The position numbers were made by a program, and so were the translations under genes. Below are positions 26,816-36,067 of a stretch of DNA of 64,000 nt, in pieces; the first letter of the stretch is position 1; each line of letters begins with the position of its first letter. The DNA comes from Mycobacterium gordonae (GTDB taxonomy: Bacteria > Actinomycetota > Actinomycetes > Mycobacteriales > Mycobacteriaceae), in the NCBI RefSeq assembly GCF_017086405.1, contig NZ_CP070973.1, positions 558,001 through 622,000 of the forward strand. Reading direction: 5' to 3'. Under the pieces are notes generated by a model. That model made no database searches and was not told the origin of the DNA. It saw nothing but the letters and a program-made list of their open reading frames with translations.

Positions 26816-28765
26816 TCAGGCGCCGTCCAGGCCGGCTGTCCCCTCGACGCCGACCCACGAGCCACCGCTGCCGCCGTTACCACCGTTTCCACCTGATCCG
26901 GGCGTGCTCGTCCCGGAGGCCCCGCCGTCACCGCCGTTACCGCCCGCGCCACCGTCACCGATGAGTTTCGCGTTGCCGCCGTTGCCGCCGGTGCCGCCGT
27001 TACCGCCGGGCACCGAAGATCCGACTCCACCCAGTCCGCCGGCCCCGCCGGCCCCTCCGTCGCCGTACAACAGGCCGCCATTGCCGCCGTTGCCGCCGTT
27101 GCCGCCGTGGCCCGCCGGCGTAATGCCGACATTGAATAGGGAGGCGTTGCCGCCGGCCCCACCTTGCCCACCGTGGCCGACCAGCCACCCGCCGTTGCCG
27201 CCGTTGCCGCCGTTGAGTCCGCTGAATCCGGGTCCGGTACCGGTGGCGCCACCTGCGCCGCCGTTACCGCCGTTGCCGAATAGTCCGCCGTTGCCGCCGT
27301 TGGCGCCCGCCGAGTTGAGACTGGTCGCCCCGTTGCCGCCGTTGCCGAACAACCATCCGCCGTCAGCACCTTCCACCAAGATGCCATTTTGCGACCCGGT
27401 ACCAGCGCTGCCGCCGTTGCCGATCAGCAGTCCGGCTCTGCCGGGAGCGCCGCCCTGGCCGCCGACCGCGGTGCCGCCACCGTCGCCGCCGCTGCCGAAC
27501 AGCCACCCGCCGTTGCCGCCGTCGCCCCCGCTGCTGTTCGCGACGAAGCTGTTGGCGTCGCCGCCCGAGCCGCCGTTGCCGAACAGCCACCCGCCGTTGC
27601 CGCCGGCGCCTCCGCGAGCTCCCGGTCCGGCGGGCCCGCCGCTACCGATCAGCACGGCGTTGCCACCGTTTCCGCCGAGGGCGGCGCTGGCGCCGCCAAT
27701 CCCGCCGTCGCCCAGCAGCCACCCGCCGCGGCCGCCCGCTCCACCATCGCCGCCCGGCCCGCCGGCGAGCCAGTTCCCACCGGTGCCGCCGACGCCGCCG
27801 TAGCCAATCAGCCCGGCATCGCCACCGGCGCCCGCGCGACCGCCGGTTCCGGTGGCGGAGTCCCCGCCCCACCCGCCCTCTCCGCCGTCCCCGCGCAGCC
27901 AGCCTCCGGTTCCGCCGGCGCCACCCGCGCCGCCGTGGCCGCTGGTGGCGCTCCCGCCGGTGCCTCCAGTACCTCCGGTGCCGAACAGCCCGGAGTTACC
28001 GGCGTGCCCGCCGTTGCCGGCGTTTCCGGTGGTGGCGTTTCCGCCGCCGCCGCCGGATCCGCCGCTGCCGTACGGTCCGGCGGTGCCGCCGAACAGTCCG
28101 GCGTTGCCGCCCGAGCCGCCGTTGCCGCCGCTGCCGCCGGCGAAGGTGGTGGCACCACCCTGACCACCGTTTCCACCGTTGCCGAAGAGCCATCCGCCGG
28201 CACCGGCATTGCCGCCGGCGCCGCCGGCGCCGGCGGCGCTACTGCCACCGTGCCCGCCATGGCCGCCGTTGCCGATCAATCCGGCGGCGCCGCCATTGCC
28301 GCCCGCAAGCCCGCTGCCCGCCGGCTGGCTGAATCCGTGGCCGCCGTCGCCGAAGAGCAGTCCACCGGCCCCGCCGTTCGGATTAGTGGCGGTCCCGTCG
28401 GCGCCGTTGCCGATCAGCGGGCGGCCCAACAAAGCCTGCGTGGGCGCGTTGATCGCGTCGACCAAGGGCTGCAACGGCCCGAGGTTTGCCGCTTCTGCGC
28501 TCGAATAGGCAGTGGCCGCCGAGTTCATGGCTTGGACGAATTGCTGATGGAACGCCGTGGCTTGCGCGCTGAGCACCTGATACCCCTGCGCATGGATGCC
28601 GAAGAGTGTCGCCACCGCTGCCGAAATTTCGTCGGCGCCCGCAGCCAGCACTTCTGTGGTCGGTAGCACCGCTGCCGCATTCGCTTGCGTAATCGCCGAG
28701 CCGAGATTTTGCAGATCGACCGCAGCAGAATTCACCAATTCCGTCGATGCGAAGACGTACGACAT
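26816..28765 (-). CDS. PE_PGRS protein, 649 aa
   Basis: ATG at 28765 after a clear GGGAGG Shine-Dalgarno. The PE domain opens [20 protein letters not shown], differing from the 10-13 kb pair but close to the next gene (shared [19 protein letters not shown]). The [11 protein letters not shown] linker precedes a PGRS array rich in GGWLFGNGG and [10 protein letters not shown] modules. The C-terminal end [13 protein letters not shown] is non-repetitive. It is the surviving PGRS of the duplicated block described at 24785 and 26564. Export to the cell surface is inferred from family. Confidence 0.9.
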   Translation of the reverse strand: MSYVFASTELVNSAAVDLQNLGSAITQANAAAVLPTTEVLAAGADEISAAVATLFGIHAQGYQVLSAQATAFHQQFVQAMNSAATAYSSAEAANLGPLQPLVDAINAPTQALLGRPLIGNGADGTATNPNGGAGGLLFGDGGHGFSQPAGSGLAGGNGGAAGLIGNGGHGGHGGSSAAGAGGAGGNAGAGGWLFGNGGNGGQGGATTFAGGSGGNGGSGGNAGLFGGTAGPYGSGGSGGGGGNATTGNAGNGGHAGNSGLFGTGGTGGTGGSATSGHGGAGGAGGTGGWLRGDGGEGGWGGDSATGTGGRAGAGGDAGLIGYGGVGGTGGNWLAGGPGGDGGAGGRGGWLLGDGGIGGASAALGGNGGNAVLIGSGGPAGPGARGGAGGNGGWLFGNGGSGGDANSFVANSSGGDGGNGGWLFGSGGDGGGTAVGGQGGAPGRAGLLIGNGGSAGTGSQNGILVEGADGGWLFGNGGNGATSLNSAGANGGNGGLFGNGGNGGAGGATGTGPGFSGLNGGNGGNGGWLVGHGGQGGAGGNASLFNVGITPAGHGGNGGNGGNGGLLYGDGGAGGAGGLGGVGSSVPGGNGGTGGNGGNAKLIGDGGAGGNGGDGGASGTSTPGSGGNGGNGGSGGSWVGVEGTAGLDGA

Positions 28766-28801
28766 CCGACTACCTCCCGCCAGGCAACCATAGGACTCGG
28801 C

Positions 28802-28811
28802 TGAGCCTAAC
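28802..28811 (-). promoter_or_regulatory. Conserved -10-like element upstream of PE_PGRS
   Basis: GTTAGGCTCA on the minus strand, containing the -10-like hexamer TAGGCT, 37 bp before the ATG at 28765. An identical decamer is at 30979-30988, 36 bp before the next PE_PGRS start, and the flanks are also similar. The rest of 28766-29005 shows no gene. Confidence 0.45.
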
Positions 28812-29005
28812 GTGGTTGCTACCGCGCATCAGGGGTTTGGGAAATTACCGAGCGGGACTGCGCAGAGGACATGGCAGACCGGCCTAGGCGTAATTGCCGA
28901 TATTGCGAATACCGAAGATAATCTGCGCCTCCGATATGGCCGTCGGGCAGAGCGCAATGCGACGTCGGCGAAATGCCTGCCACTCCCTCGCGACGGGTGG
29001 CAGGA

Positions 29006-30943
29006 TCAGCCGTGCGGTCCGGGTGATCCAGCTTTACCCAATGGACCGGCGGTGCCGCCGGCCCCGCCATTGCCACCGATTCCGATGGTTATGGCGGTTC
29101 CGCCAGCGCCACCACCGCCGCCGGGGCCACCATTACCGATGAAGAAGGCGTTGCCGCCGTTCCCGCCGCTGCCACCGGTCCCGCCGGAGCTGGTCAATCC
29201 GCCAAAGGTGTGGCCACCACTGCCGCCCCAGCCGCCCCAGCCGCCGCTGCCGAACAGCATGCCACCGTCACCGCCGTTGCCACCTTGACCACCGGCGGCG
29301 CCGACTTCGACAGCGAAGCCGGCACCGCCGGCACCACCGAAGCCGCCGTCCCCACCCTGACCGATCAGCTTGCTGTTGGATCCCTGACCGCCACTGCCGC
29401 CGGCACCGCCAGCGGCGACGCCATTGCCGGCGCCCCCGTTGCCTCCGTTGCCGCCGGCGCCGTTCGTGCCGGAAATGATCCCGCTGCTTCCGGCGTTGCC
29501 GCCGTTACCGCCGTAACCACCACCTCCAGTAGGACCTCCGGCGGCCCCACCGGCACCACCGTGGCCCCCGGAACCGCTGCTACCGAACAGCCTGGCGGAA
29601 CCGCCCGTCCCACCGCCGCCACCATGACCAGCCGGACCGAATGGATTTCCGGCACCACCGGCGCCGCCCGGGCCGCCCCACCCGCCATTGCCGTACAGCC
29701 ACCCGCCGTTACCGCCGTTGCCACCCGCCCCGCCGTTACCGGGCGTCCCGGGGCCATTGGAGCTGCCGCCGTAACCGCCGTTGCCGCCCGTGCCGATCAG
29801 CCCGGCGTCGCCGCCGCGGCCACCGAAGCCCCCGTTACCGATGGAGCTGGGCACGGCACTGCCGCCATCGCCCCCGTCCCCGAACAACAGCCCGCCGTTA
29901 GCGCCGGGCTGGCCCACGTTGCCGCTGCCGCCGCTGCCACCGTTACCTATCAGCAGCCCAGCTTTCCCGGCCAAACCGCCGATGCCGGTGACATAGCCGG
30001 TGCCGCCGTCGCCGCCGTCGCCGATCAACAGGCCGGCGCTGCCGCCGTTCCCGCCGTACCCCTGGGTGGTCCCGATCCCGCTATCGCCCCCGTTGCCGCC
30101 GTTTCCGAACAGGAAGGCGTTGCCGCCGTTGCCGCCGACGCTGGTCGCAGCGCTGCCTGATGCCCCGCCGGCACCACCGGCACCACCGTTGCCCCAGAGG
30201 AATCCGCCATCCGCACCGACACCGCCGCCGCCGGGGGTCCCGATGAAGCCGGTCACAGCTCCGCCGGCCCCACCGGCGCCGCCACTGCCCAGTAACCAGA
30301 CGCGGCCGCCGTTTCCGCCGACCCCGGCAGCGCCCTGAACGATCGATCCACCGGCGCCGCCGGCCCCGCCGTTCCCGTAAAGCCACCCCCCGGCGCCGCC
30401 CGCTCCGCCGGTGCCGGCGGGGACGGCCGGTGCGCCGGCATTGCCGGATCCACCGCGCCCGCCGTTGCCGATCAACCCGGCATCCCCGCCCCTGCCGCCA
30501 CCGCCGTCGAATCCGTTGCCGCCGTTGCCGTAGAGCAGGCCGCCGGCGCCGCCGTTGGGGCTCAGCGCGGTGCCGTCGGCGCCGTTGCCGATCAGCGGAC
30601 GGCCTAACAGCACCTGCGTCGGGGCGTTGATCACGTCAAGCAATGGCTGCAGTGGCCCGACGTTCAGCGCCTCTGCGCTTGCGTATGCCGCGGCTCCCGA
30701 ACTCATCGCCTGCACGAACTGCTGATGAAAGGCCGCCGCTTGCGCGCTGAGCACCTGGTAACCCTGCGCATGCATGCCGAAGAGTGCCGCCACCGCTGCC
30801 GAGATCTCGTCGGCGCCCGCGGCCAATACTTCTGTGGTCGGTAGTACCGCCGCGGCATTCGCTTGAGTGATCACTGCACCAATATTCGCCAGATCGGCGG
30901 CCGCAAAATTCAAGAATTCCGTCGATGCGATCACGTACGACAT
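29006..30943 (-). CDS. PE_PGRS protein, 645 aa
   Basis: Start at ATG 30943 ([20 protein letters not shown]) behind a GGGAGG ribosome site; 109 codons of open frame upstream belong to the TetR region and are not PE sequence. PE domain to ~residue 95, [11 protein letters not shown] linker, then PGRS with [11 protein letters not shown] and GGWLYGNGG modules, ending in the non-repetitive [13 protein letters not shown]. It is a paralogue of the gene at 26816-28765, with similar PE domain, promoter decamer and length, so this pair arose by duplication. The TetR gene lies immediately upstream in the same orientation and may be cotranscribed. Confidence 0.9.
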   Translation of the reverse strand: MSYVIASTEFLNFAAADLANIGAVITQANAAAVLPTTEVLAAGADEISAAVAALFGMHAQGYQVLSAQAAAFHQQFVQAMSSGAAAYASAEALNVGPLQPLLDVINAPTQVLLGRPLIGNGADGTALSPNGGAGGLLYGNGGNGFDGGGGRGGDAGLIGNGGRGGSGNAGAPAVPAGTGGAGGAGGWLYGNGGAGGAGGSIVQGAAGVGGNGGRVWLLGSGGAGGAGGAVTGFIGTPGGGGVGADGGFLWGNGGAGGAGGASGSAATSVGGNGGNAFLFGNGGNGGDSGIGTTQGYGGNGGSAGLLIGDGGDGGTGYVTGIGGLAGKAGLLIGNGGSGGSGNVGQPGANGGLLFGDGGDGGSAVPSSIGNGGFGGRGGDAGLIGTGGNGGYGGSSNGPGTPGNGGAGGNGGNGGWLYGNGGWGGPGGAGGAGNPFGPAGHGGGGGTGGSARLFGSSGSGGHGGAGGAAGGPTGGGGYGGNGGNAGSSGIISGTNGAGGNGGNGGAGNGVAAGGAGGSGGQGSNSKLIGQGGDGGFGGAGGAGFAVEVGAAGGQGGNGGDGGMLFGSGGWGGWGGSGGHTFGGLTSSGGTGGSGGNGGNAFFIGNGGPGGGGGAGGTAITIGIGGNGGAGGTAGPLGKAGSPGPHG

Positions 30944-30978
30944 CCGTTTACCTCCCGACGGGCAACGAGGACCTCGCG

Positions 30979-30988
30979 TGAGCCTAAC
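30979..30988 (-). promoter_or_regulatory. Conserved -10-like element upstream of PE_PGRS (second copy)
   Basis: Same decamer GTTAGGCTCA as at 28802-28811, at the same distance from the start codon (36 versus 37 bp). Conservation of sequence and distance supports a promoter role. Confidence 0.45.
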
Positions 30989-31044
30989 TCGGTCACCGAG
31001 CGCAAGACGCATTTCCAATAAAACGAGCAAAGCGAATACGCGCG

Positions 31045-31665
31045 CTATCCAGCGCGCTTGTCGTCCAATCCATTGCGCCGTACGAATTCTCTTGCCTTGA
31101 TCAGGAAATCGAGTTGATCGCCGACTTGGCGCAGTGGGACCACGCTGCGCGCCGAGCGACACAGCACAATCGCGCCCTCCAGCGCCGATATCGATATCAC
31201 CGCGAGTGAGGCGGCGTCCGCGTCGTCGAATCCGTCGGTCACGAATGCCCGGCTCAGCGCCGTGCACCAACGGCCCAGGATCACCCCGGCCTCGGTGGAC
31301 AGTTCGAGTTCTTCGTCGGCCGAACCGATCGCGGCAGCCACCACCGGACAGCCGGCCGTGAAATCACACTCGGTCAGGAGGCGTTCCCAGAAGCTGACGT
31401 ATTCGCGCAGTAACGCCTTGGCGCCGCGGTCGACGGCCTCGTCGATGGTGGCCGTGATGGAGCCGCCGGCATACCGCAGCGCCTCGGTCAATATCTGATT
31501 GCGGCCCTCGGGGAAGTGGTGGTACACCGAGCCGCGCGGGGCGCCGCTGCGGGCCAGCACCGAGTCGATGGTCACCCCAGCGGCTCCGCGTTCCCGCATC
31601 ACTCGAGCAGCGCTGACCAGCATCTTCTCCCGGGTGCCGACCCGCTTGGTGGTGGAGGGTGTCAT
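31045..31665 (-). CDS. TetR/AcrR-family transcriptional regulator
   Basis: 206 residues. The N-terminal helix-turn-helix domain is complete: [40 protein letters not shown] and [18 protein letters not shown]. The SVYHHFPEG signature and the [12 protein letters not shown]-terminal region resemble the YxaF/LmrA-type group. Its ATG overlaps the stop of a 47-residue ORF upstream (ATGA), so the two are coupled. It is divergent from a crotonase gene, a usual target arrangement, and lies upstream of a PE_PGRS gene. Ligand unknown. A decayed copy of its 3' half is at 26285-26563. Confidence 0.9.
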   Translation of the reverse strand: MTPSTTKRVGTREKMLVSAARVMRERGAAGVTIDSVLARSGAPRGSVYHHFPEGRNQILTEALRYAGGSITATIDEAVDRGAKALLREYVSFWERLLTECDFTAGCPVVAAAIGSADEELELSTEAGVILGRWCTALSRAFVTDGFDDADAASLAVISISALEGAIVLCRSARSVVPLRQVGDQLDFLIKAREFVRRNGLDDKRAG

Positions 31666-31805
31666 GCGGCGTGTGACGGCTCGTGCGGGTGCCGGCTGGC
31701 CGGCCAGTGCAATTGGCGGGTGCCGAACCGGAATGGGCGGCGGCGCAGGTCAGGCATCTTGCGGGTGAAGGTATGGCCGACGATGTTGAGCTCGAGAATC
31801 CACAT
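31662..31805 (-). CDS. Small basic protein coupled to TetR, unknown
   Basis: 47 residues starting ATG at 31805 (MWILELNIVGHTFTRKMPD), preceded by GGGAG 6-10 bp upstream, and ending with a TGA that overlaps the ATG of the TetR gene. The body is strongly basic (LRRRPFRFGTRQLHW) with a His-rich end ([11 protein letters not shown]). The ribosome site plus 4-bp overlap argue for real translation, possibly as a coupling leader for the regulator. I know no family for it. A longer in-frame start at 31895 exists but lacks a ribosome site. Confidence 0.5.
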   Translation of the reverse strand: MWILELNIVGHTFTRKMPDLRRRPFRFGTRQLHWPASRHPHEPSHAA

Positions 31806-31979
31806 GACTGCTCCCGCAGGTTTCTTGCGCTCATGCGCCGGGGGCCGGCCCATGAATATGCAAAGTAGCATAACTTGCGCCCGTTTAGTAAGCAACCACT
31901 CGCTGTTAACCGGTAATCTAACCGGAGGCTACGGCTATGTACTATTGCATAATTCATATTTCTGGGGTTCACTCGAGCG
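31806..31979. promoter_or_regulatory. AT-rich divergent control region between TetR and crotonase genes
   Basis: A conspicuous AT-rich dip compared with its surroundings. It holds a direct repeat TAACCGG (31907-31913 and 31919-31925, 12-bp period), a palindromic ACCGGT core, GCATAA at 31868-31873 and 31947-31952, and a -10-like CATAAT toward the crotonase. It is the likely binding site for the adjacent TetR; which repeat is the operator cannot be decided by eye. Confidence 0.4.
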
Positions 31980-32762
31980 ATGACAAATACGGTGTCCCTC
32001 GACCGCGACGGCCATGTCCTGCTGATCGGCCTCAACCGGCCCCACAAGCGCAACTCGTTCAACCGGGAAATGCTGGCCGACCTGTCGCGCGCCTACGCGG
32101 TGCTGGAATCCGATCCAGACATCCGGGCCGGGGTGTTGTTCGCCCACGGCGACCACTTCACCGCCGGGCTGGACCTGGTCGACGTCGGTCCCGGCATCGC
32201 CGCGGGTGAATCGCCGATGCCCGAGGACGGCCGGGACCCGTGGCGGCTGGACGGCGCCTGGACCACACCGTTGGTCGCCGCCGCGCAGGGCTGGTGCATG
32301 ACGCTGGGCATCGAACTGCTGCTGGCCGCCGATATCCGCATCGCCGCCGCCGGAACCCGGTTCACGCAACTGGAAGTGCAACGCGGCATCTATCCGTTCG
32401 GTGGGGCGACCATCCGGCTGCCCCGCGAGGCCGGCTGGGGAAACGCCATGCGCTGGCTGCTTACCGGCGACGAATTCGACGCTGCCGAGGCGCACCGGAT
32501 CGGCTTGGTGCAGGAGGTCGCCGCCGACGGTGCGGCGACGTTGGCCCGGGCCCGTGAGATTGCGCAGACCATCGCCGAGCGCGCCGCGCCCCTGGGGGTG
32601 CAGGCCACCCTGACCTCCGCACACCTATCCCGCAGCCACGGTGAGGCCGCCGCGATCGAGCGGTTACGCCCCGACGTCGCCGCGTTGTTCGCCAGCGAGG
32701 ACGCCGCCGAGGGCGTGCAGTCGTTCGTCGAACGGCGGCAGGCCCGCTTCTCGGGCCGCTGA
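31980..32762 (+). CDS. Enoyl-CoA hydratase/isomerase family protein
   Basis: 260 residues. Crotonase fold: LLIGLNRPHKRNSFN, oxyanion-hole loop AHGDHFTAGLDLVDVG (less canonical than EchA1) and second loop AQGWCMTLGIELLLAADIRI, then LEVQRGIYPFGGATIRLPRE and a C-terminal FVERRQARFSGR typical of mycobacterial Ech proteins. The exact reaction is uncertain because the glutamates of a classical hydratase are not clearly both present; it may be an isomerase or another crotonase activity. It is divergent from the TetR gene across an AT-rich promoter, so TetR control is likely (inference). It converges with the aldehyde dehydrogenase. Confidence 0.85.
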   Translation: MTNTVSLDRDGHVLLIGLNRPHKRNSFNREMLADLSRAYAVLESDPDIRAGVLFAHGDHFTAGLDLVDVGPGIAAGESPMPEDGRDPWRLDGAWTTPLVAAAQGWCMTLGIELLLAADIRIAAAGTRFTQLEVQRGIYPFGGATIRLPREAGWGNAMRWLLTGDEFDAAEAHRIGLVQEVAADGAATLARAREIAQTIAERAAPLGVQATLTSAHLSRSHGEAAAIERLRPDVAALFASEDAAEGVQSFVERRQARFSGR

Positions 32763-32786
32763 TTTGCCCGCGTCTGCTCGGCGGAG

Positions 32787-34280
32787 CTACTCGACCGTGT
32801 AGCCCATCGGCATCAGCACACTCTTCTGCTGGGTGAAGTGCTCGACACCCTCGGGCCCGTTCTCGCGGCCGATGCCGGAGTTCTTGTAGCCACCGAACGG
32901 ACAGCAGGGGTCGAATGCGTACCAGTTGATCGCGTAGGTTCCGGTGCGGATCTTCTCCGAGATCTCAATTCCCTTGGGCACGTTGGTCGTCCACACGCTG
33001 CCGGCCAGTCCGTACACCGAGTCGTTGGCGATCTTGATCGCGTCCTCTTCGGTGTCGTAACCGATGATGCTCAGCACCGGGCCGAAGATCTCCTCCTGTG
33101 CGATGGTCATCTTGTTGTCGACGTCGGCGAACACCGTGGGCTGCACGAAGAACCCGTTGTCCAGGCCCTCGGGACGACCGCCCCCGCACACCACCCGAGC
33201 GCCCTCCTCCTTGCCCTTGGCGATGTAGCCCTCGACCCGGGCACGCTGCTTCTCCGAGATCAGCGAACCGATCTGCGCTGCCGGGTCCGACGGCGGTCCA
33301 ACCGGCAGCGCCTGCACGAAAGCGCTTACCGCGTCCACGATTTCGTCATAGCGTGAGCGCGGTGCCAGAATGCGGGTCTGCCCGACGCAGGCCTGTCCGG
33401 TGTTCATGATCCCGGAGAAGACCATCATCGGCACCGCCGAGGCCAGGTCCACGTCCTCTAGTACGATCGCCGCCGACTTGCCGCCCAACTCCAGGGTGCA
33501 CGGCTTGAGCATCTCCGCGGCGCGCTTGCCGATCTCCTTGCCCACCGCGGAGCTGCCGGTGAAGGTGAACAGGTCGACTCCGGGGTTGGAGGTCAGCGCC
33601 TGCCCGGTCTCGATGCCGCCGGGCACTACCGACAGCACCCCTTCGGGTAGGCCGGCGTCGGCGAATACTTCCGCCAAAGCATTTGCGGTCAAAGGTGTTT
33701 CGGCTGCGGGCTTGAGCACCACCGTGCAGCCCGCCAGCAGCGCGGGGCCCAGCTTGTTGATGGCCAGGAACAGCGGTACGTTCCACGCCACGATCGCGCC
33801 CACTACGCCGATCGGCTCGCGGTGGACGATGGTCTGACCGTATGAGCCGTTGCGGACCTCCCGCCACTTGACCTGGTCGACGGCCGGGCCGGCGAAGAAG
33901 CTCATCGCTCCCATCGAGCCCATCCAATGCATGGTTTCGATGGTCATCGGCGGCTGGCCGGTCTCGTCGGCGAGCAGCTTGGCGAACAGTTCCTTGCGCT
34001 CCTCCAGTAGTTGCTGAGCCTTGGCGATGACGGCGGCGCGCTCCTTGGGAGGGGTCGAAGGCCACGGGCCGCCGTCGAACGCGGCGCGCGCAGCCGCGAC
34101 CGCGGCGTTGACGTCGGCCGCCGTGGCCAGCGGCACCTTGCCGACGTACTCTCCGGTGGCCGGGCAGTGCACCTCTATGACCTCGGAGGTCGCCGGTTCG
34201 GTCCACTTGCCGCCGATGAAAAGCTTGTCGTATTCGGTCGTGTCGCTCTTGGTCGTCGGGTCGTTCTTAATCGTCGTCAT
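32787..34280 (-). CDS. Aldehyde dehydrogenase (Rv0223c-like)
   Basis: 497 residues. Motifs of the NAD(P)-dependent aldehyde dehydrogenase family: AIVAWNVPLFLAINKLGPAL, VVLKPAAETPL, FTFTGSSAVGKEIG, the catalytic Glu in TLELGGKSA and Cys in NTGQACVGQTRILAP, and EEIFGPVLSIIGYD. It oxidises an aldehyde to the acid in the cytoplasm. The M. tuberculosis counterpart, Rv0223c (about 487 residues), is as I recall part of the KstR cholesterol regulon, and a KstR-type site lies upstream at 34365-34378. A GGAGGAG ribosome site sits ~7 bp before the ATG, inside a short upstream ORF. The 3' end is 24 bp from the crotonase end. Confidence 0.9.
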   Translation of the reverse strand: MTTIKNDPTTKSDTTEYDKLFIGGKWTEPATSEVIEVHCPATGEYVGKVPLATAADVNAAVAAARAAFDGGPWPSTPPKERAAVIAKAQQLLEERKELFAKLLADETGQPPMTIETMHWMGSMGAMSFFAGPAVDQVKWREVRNGSYGQTIVHREPIGVVGAIVAWNVPLFLAINKLGPALLAGCTVVLKPAAETPLTANALAEVFADAGLPEGVLSVVPGGIETGQALTSNPGVDLFTFTGSSAVGKEIGKRAAEMLKPCTLELGGKSAAIVLEDVDLASAVPMMVFSGIMNTGQACVGQTRILAPRSRYDEIVDAVSAFVQALPVGPPSDPAAQIGSLISEKQRARVEGYIAKGKEEGARVVCGGGRPEGLDNGFFVQPTVFADVDNKMTIAQEEIFGPVLSIIGYDTEEDAIKIANDSVYGLAGSVWTTNVPKGIEISEKIRTGTYAINWYAFDPCCPFGGYKNSGIGRENGPEGVEHFTQQKSVLMPMGYTVE

Positions 34281-34282
34281 TG

Positions 34283-34333
34283 TCAGCCGCTCCTCCTCAT
34301 CGCTCCGCCCCGCACCGTCGCGAGCAGGCTCAT
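34283..34333 (-). CDS. Possible 16-residue leaderless upstream peptide
   Basis: An ATG at 34333 lies exactly 7 bp after a -10 hexamer TAGGGT (34341-34346 on the minus strand), the spacing of a leaderless start. It encodes MSLLATVRGGAMRRSG and stops 2 bp before the ATG of the aldehyde dehydrogenase. The ribosome site of the dehydrogenase lies within it, so its translation could influence the main gene. Only positional evidence supports it. Confidence 0.35.
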   Translation of the reverse strand: MSLLATVRGGAMRRSG

Positions 34334-34340
34334 GGGCGCC

Positions 34341-34378
34341 ACCCTACCCAAGCCGACGCGAGATTAGAACATGTTCCA
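34341..34378 (-). promoter_or_regulatory. KstR-type operator and promoter of the aldehyde dehydrogenase
   Basis: TAGAACATGTTCCA (34365-34378) fits the published KstR pattern TnnAACnnGTTnnA at every fixed position and contains the perfect palindrome GAACATGTTC. A -10-like TAGGGT follows at 34341-34346. KstR represses sterol catabolism genes; control of this gene by KstR matches what I recall for Rv0223c. The site touches the last codon of the upstream methyltransferase gene. Confidence 0.7.
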
Positions 34379-35155
34379 TTATCGGGGCGACAGGACCAGC
34401 ACCAGATTGCTCACGGCGAACTCCCGCAGCGCCGGAACCGAGGTGAGCCACCAGGCCCATCTCGGGTGGTAGCGAGGGAAAGTCGCCACCAGGGCGCCAG
34501 TGGCGTGAGCCCAGTCCAAGCCGTCGGCGGCCGCCACCGCGAACAACGACGATCCGTAGTTGTTCTTGGCCGGACGGCCGTGTTTGCGGGCGTACATCGC
34601 GGCGGCCCGGGTTCCGCCGAGGTAGTGCGTCAGGCCCATCTCGTGCCCGCCGAACGGTCCCAGCCAGACGGTGTAGGACAGCACCACCAGCCCGCCCGGC
34701 TTGGTCACCCGCAACATCTCGTTGCCCAGCTGCCAGGGCCGCACCACGTGCTCGGCGACGTTGGACGACAGGCTGATGTCGACGGAGTCGTCGGCAAACG
34801 GCAGTGCCATGCCCGATGCCCGGACGAAGCTGCCCGACTCCCCGGGGCCGACGGGCCCGGCTGCGTGCATTTCAGAAGGGTCCGGCTCGACGCCGAGGTA
34901 GCGGACTCCGGCCGCGGCGAACGCCGACGCGAAGTACCCCGGCCCACCGCCCACATCGAGCAGCGTGCGCCCCGCCGCCGATTCACCGCGCAGCCCCTGC
35001 CACAGATCGCCGACCATCGCCGCGGTGTCGGCGGCCAGGGCTCCGTAGAACCGCCCCGGATCTGGCTGTTCGTAGCGGAACTCCGACAGCAACCGCAGCG
35101 ACCGGCGCAGCGTCGCCCGATGCGCGAACAGGTCGGTCACCACCACGACGCTCAC
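34379..35155 (-). CDS. SAM-dependent methyltransferase (Rv0224c-like)
   Basis: 258 residues. Class I methyltransferase: motif I TLLDVGGGPGYFASAFAAAG, motif II YLGVEPDPSEM, then SGMALPFADDSVDISLSSNV and EMLRVTKPGGLVVLSYTVWL. Substrate unknown. It corresponds in order and length to Rv0224c, part of a conserved envelope-related block (Rv0224c-Rv0228). Here two extra genes (LpqH-like lipoprotein and WhiB) separate it from the glycosyltransferase that would normally be its divergent neighbour. The lipoprotein gene lies 14 bp upstream in the same direction, so cotranscription is likely. Confidence 0.87.
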   Translation of the reverse strand: MSVVVVTDLFAHRATLRRSLRLLSEFRYEQPDPGRFYGALAADTAAMVGDLWQGLRGESAAGRTLLDVGGGPGYFASAFAAAGVRYLGVEPDPSEMHAAGPVGPGESGSFVRASGMALPFADDSVDISLSSNVAEHVVRPWQLGNEMLRVTKPGGLVVLSYTVWLGPFGGHEMGLTHYLGGTRAAAMYARKHGRPAKNNYGSSLFAVAAADGLDWAHATGALVATFPRYHPRWAWWLTSVPALREFAVSNLVLVLSPR

Positions 35156-35169
35156 CCTACGGAGCGAAC

Positions 35170-35682
35170 TCAGGGACAGGTGAGCGTGATCAGAAAGGGC
35201 TTCTTCACGTCGTCGTTGTGGGCGTCGAGCCCCCAGGACATGCCCCCGACGGTGTAGCGCCGGCCGTCTTTGGTCGCCGACGCCTGGCCCTTTTCCGGGG
35301 GATTCATCACGAAGAGGTTGTAGCCGACCAGATTCTGCAGAATGACCATCTTCACTCCGGGTGCGTCGCTGTGGTCGGTCAGCGAGATCCGGACGGCTCG
35401 GGTCTCCGTGCCGATCGCGATCACCGTTTCCCCGCCGTCGAGTGCGGTGCAGGCGATCTGGCCGTCAACTCGGTGCTTCTCGCCGTCGACGACCACATCG
35501 GCGTCGTTGGTCGGTGCGATGGCTCTGCCCTGGTAGGTGACGGTGGGCGTGATGACGGTGGGCGAAAAGGTGGTGCGGCTGCACCCGGCCAGGCTCGCGG
35601 CCAGGCTGGCGGCCACTAGGGCCGTACCGGCGAGGGCAACGGCCATCGCCGGCGTCTTCGGTGTACGAGGTGGCGTCGGCAC
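35170..35682 (-). CDS. LpqH-like (19 kDa antigen family) lipoprotein
   Basis: 170 residues. The N-terminus is a lipoprotein signal: a hydrophobic stretch AMAVALAGTALVAASLAAS, then the lipobox LAGC with the acylated Cys near residue 34. The mature part (FSPTVITPTVTYQGRAI; DGQIACTALDGGETVIAIG; GMSWGLDAHNDD; FLITLTCP) follows the layout of the LpqH/19 kDa family, including two further Cys that would form a disulphide. It should be anchored on the outer face of the plasma membrane. It is located between whiB and the methyltransferase, a place where M. tuberculosis, as I recall it, has no gene. Confidence 0.85.
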   Translation of the reverse strand: MPTPPRTPKTPAMAVALAGTALVAASLAASLAGCSRTTFSPTVITPTVTYQGRAIAPTNDADVVVDGEKHRVDGQIACTALDGGETVIAIGTETRAVRISLTDHSDAPGVKMVILQNLVGYNLFVMNPPEKGQASATKDGRRYTVGGMSWGLDAHNDDVKKPFLITLTCP

Positions 35683-35696
35683 TGAAGATCGGCCTC

Positions 35697-36059
35697 CTAC
35701 CCGGCGCCGGCGCGCGCGCGGCGAGCATGGTCTCGGGCGAGAAAGGCCGCCCAGGATTCAACGTGGGGATGCTTCCTGAGCAGCGTGCGGCGCTGCCGTT
35801 CGGTCAGGCCGCCCCAGATCCCGAACTCCACCTTGTTGTCGAGCGCGTCGGCCGCACATTCCCGTTTGACCGGGCAATTCCGGCAGATCGACGTAGCTTG
35901 CCGTTGCTGTGCCCCGCTGGCGAACAGCAGTTCGGCGTCGGCGGACCGGCACAGTGCCCGCGAGTGCCAATCGAATTGCGCCACGAGCGCCGTTCGCTGT
36001 GAGGCCAGCGCGATTCTCGACACGATCTCGTCCCTTTCTGCCCGTCTGCTGTCGTCCAA
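35697..36059 (-). CDS. WhiB-family iron-sulphur regulator, WhiB4-like
   Basis: 120 residues. Four cluster Cys are present: one in HSRALCRSADAE (~37) and three in SICRNCPVKRECAADA (~59, 62, 68), followed by FGIWGGLTERQRRTLLRKH, the beta-turn and basic segment for sigma/DNA contact. ECAADALDNKVEFG and the following region resemble WhiB4. It binds a 4Fe-4S cluster and would act as a redox-sensitive regulator. The start is taken as the TTG at 36059 because a -10 TATTAT lies 8 bp upstream, fitting a leaderless transcript; a GTG at 36023 would give 108 residues. The lipoprotein gene follows 14 bp downstream. Confidence 0.87.
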   Translation of the reverse strand: MDDSRRAERDEIVSRIALASQRTALVAQFDWHSRALCRSADAELLFASGAQQRQATSICRNCPVKRECAADALDNKVEFGIWGGLTERQRRTLLRKHPHVESWAAFLARDHARRARAGAG

Positions 36060-36067
36060 CCTGACAT

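Noticed and set aside
30944..31270. N-terminal extension of the PE_PGRS at 29006-30943 by 109 residues
   Set aside because: It is read antisense-like across the end of the TetR gene; the PE domain and its ribosome site begin at 30943.
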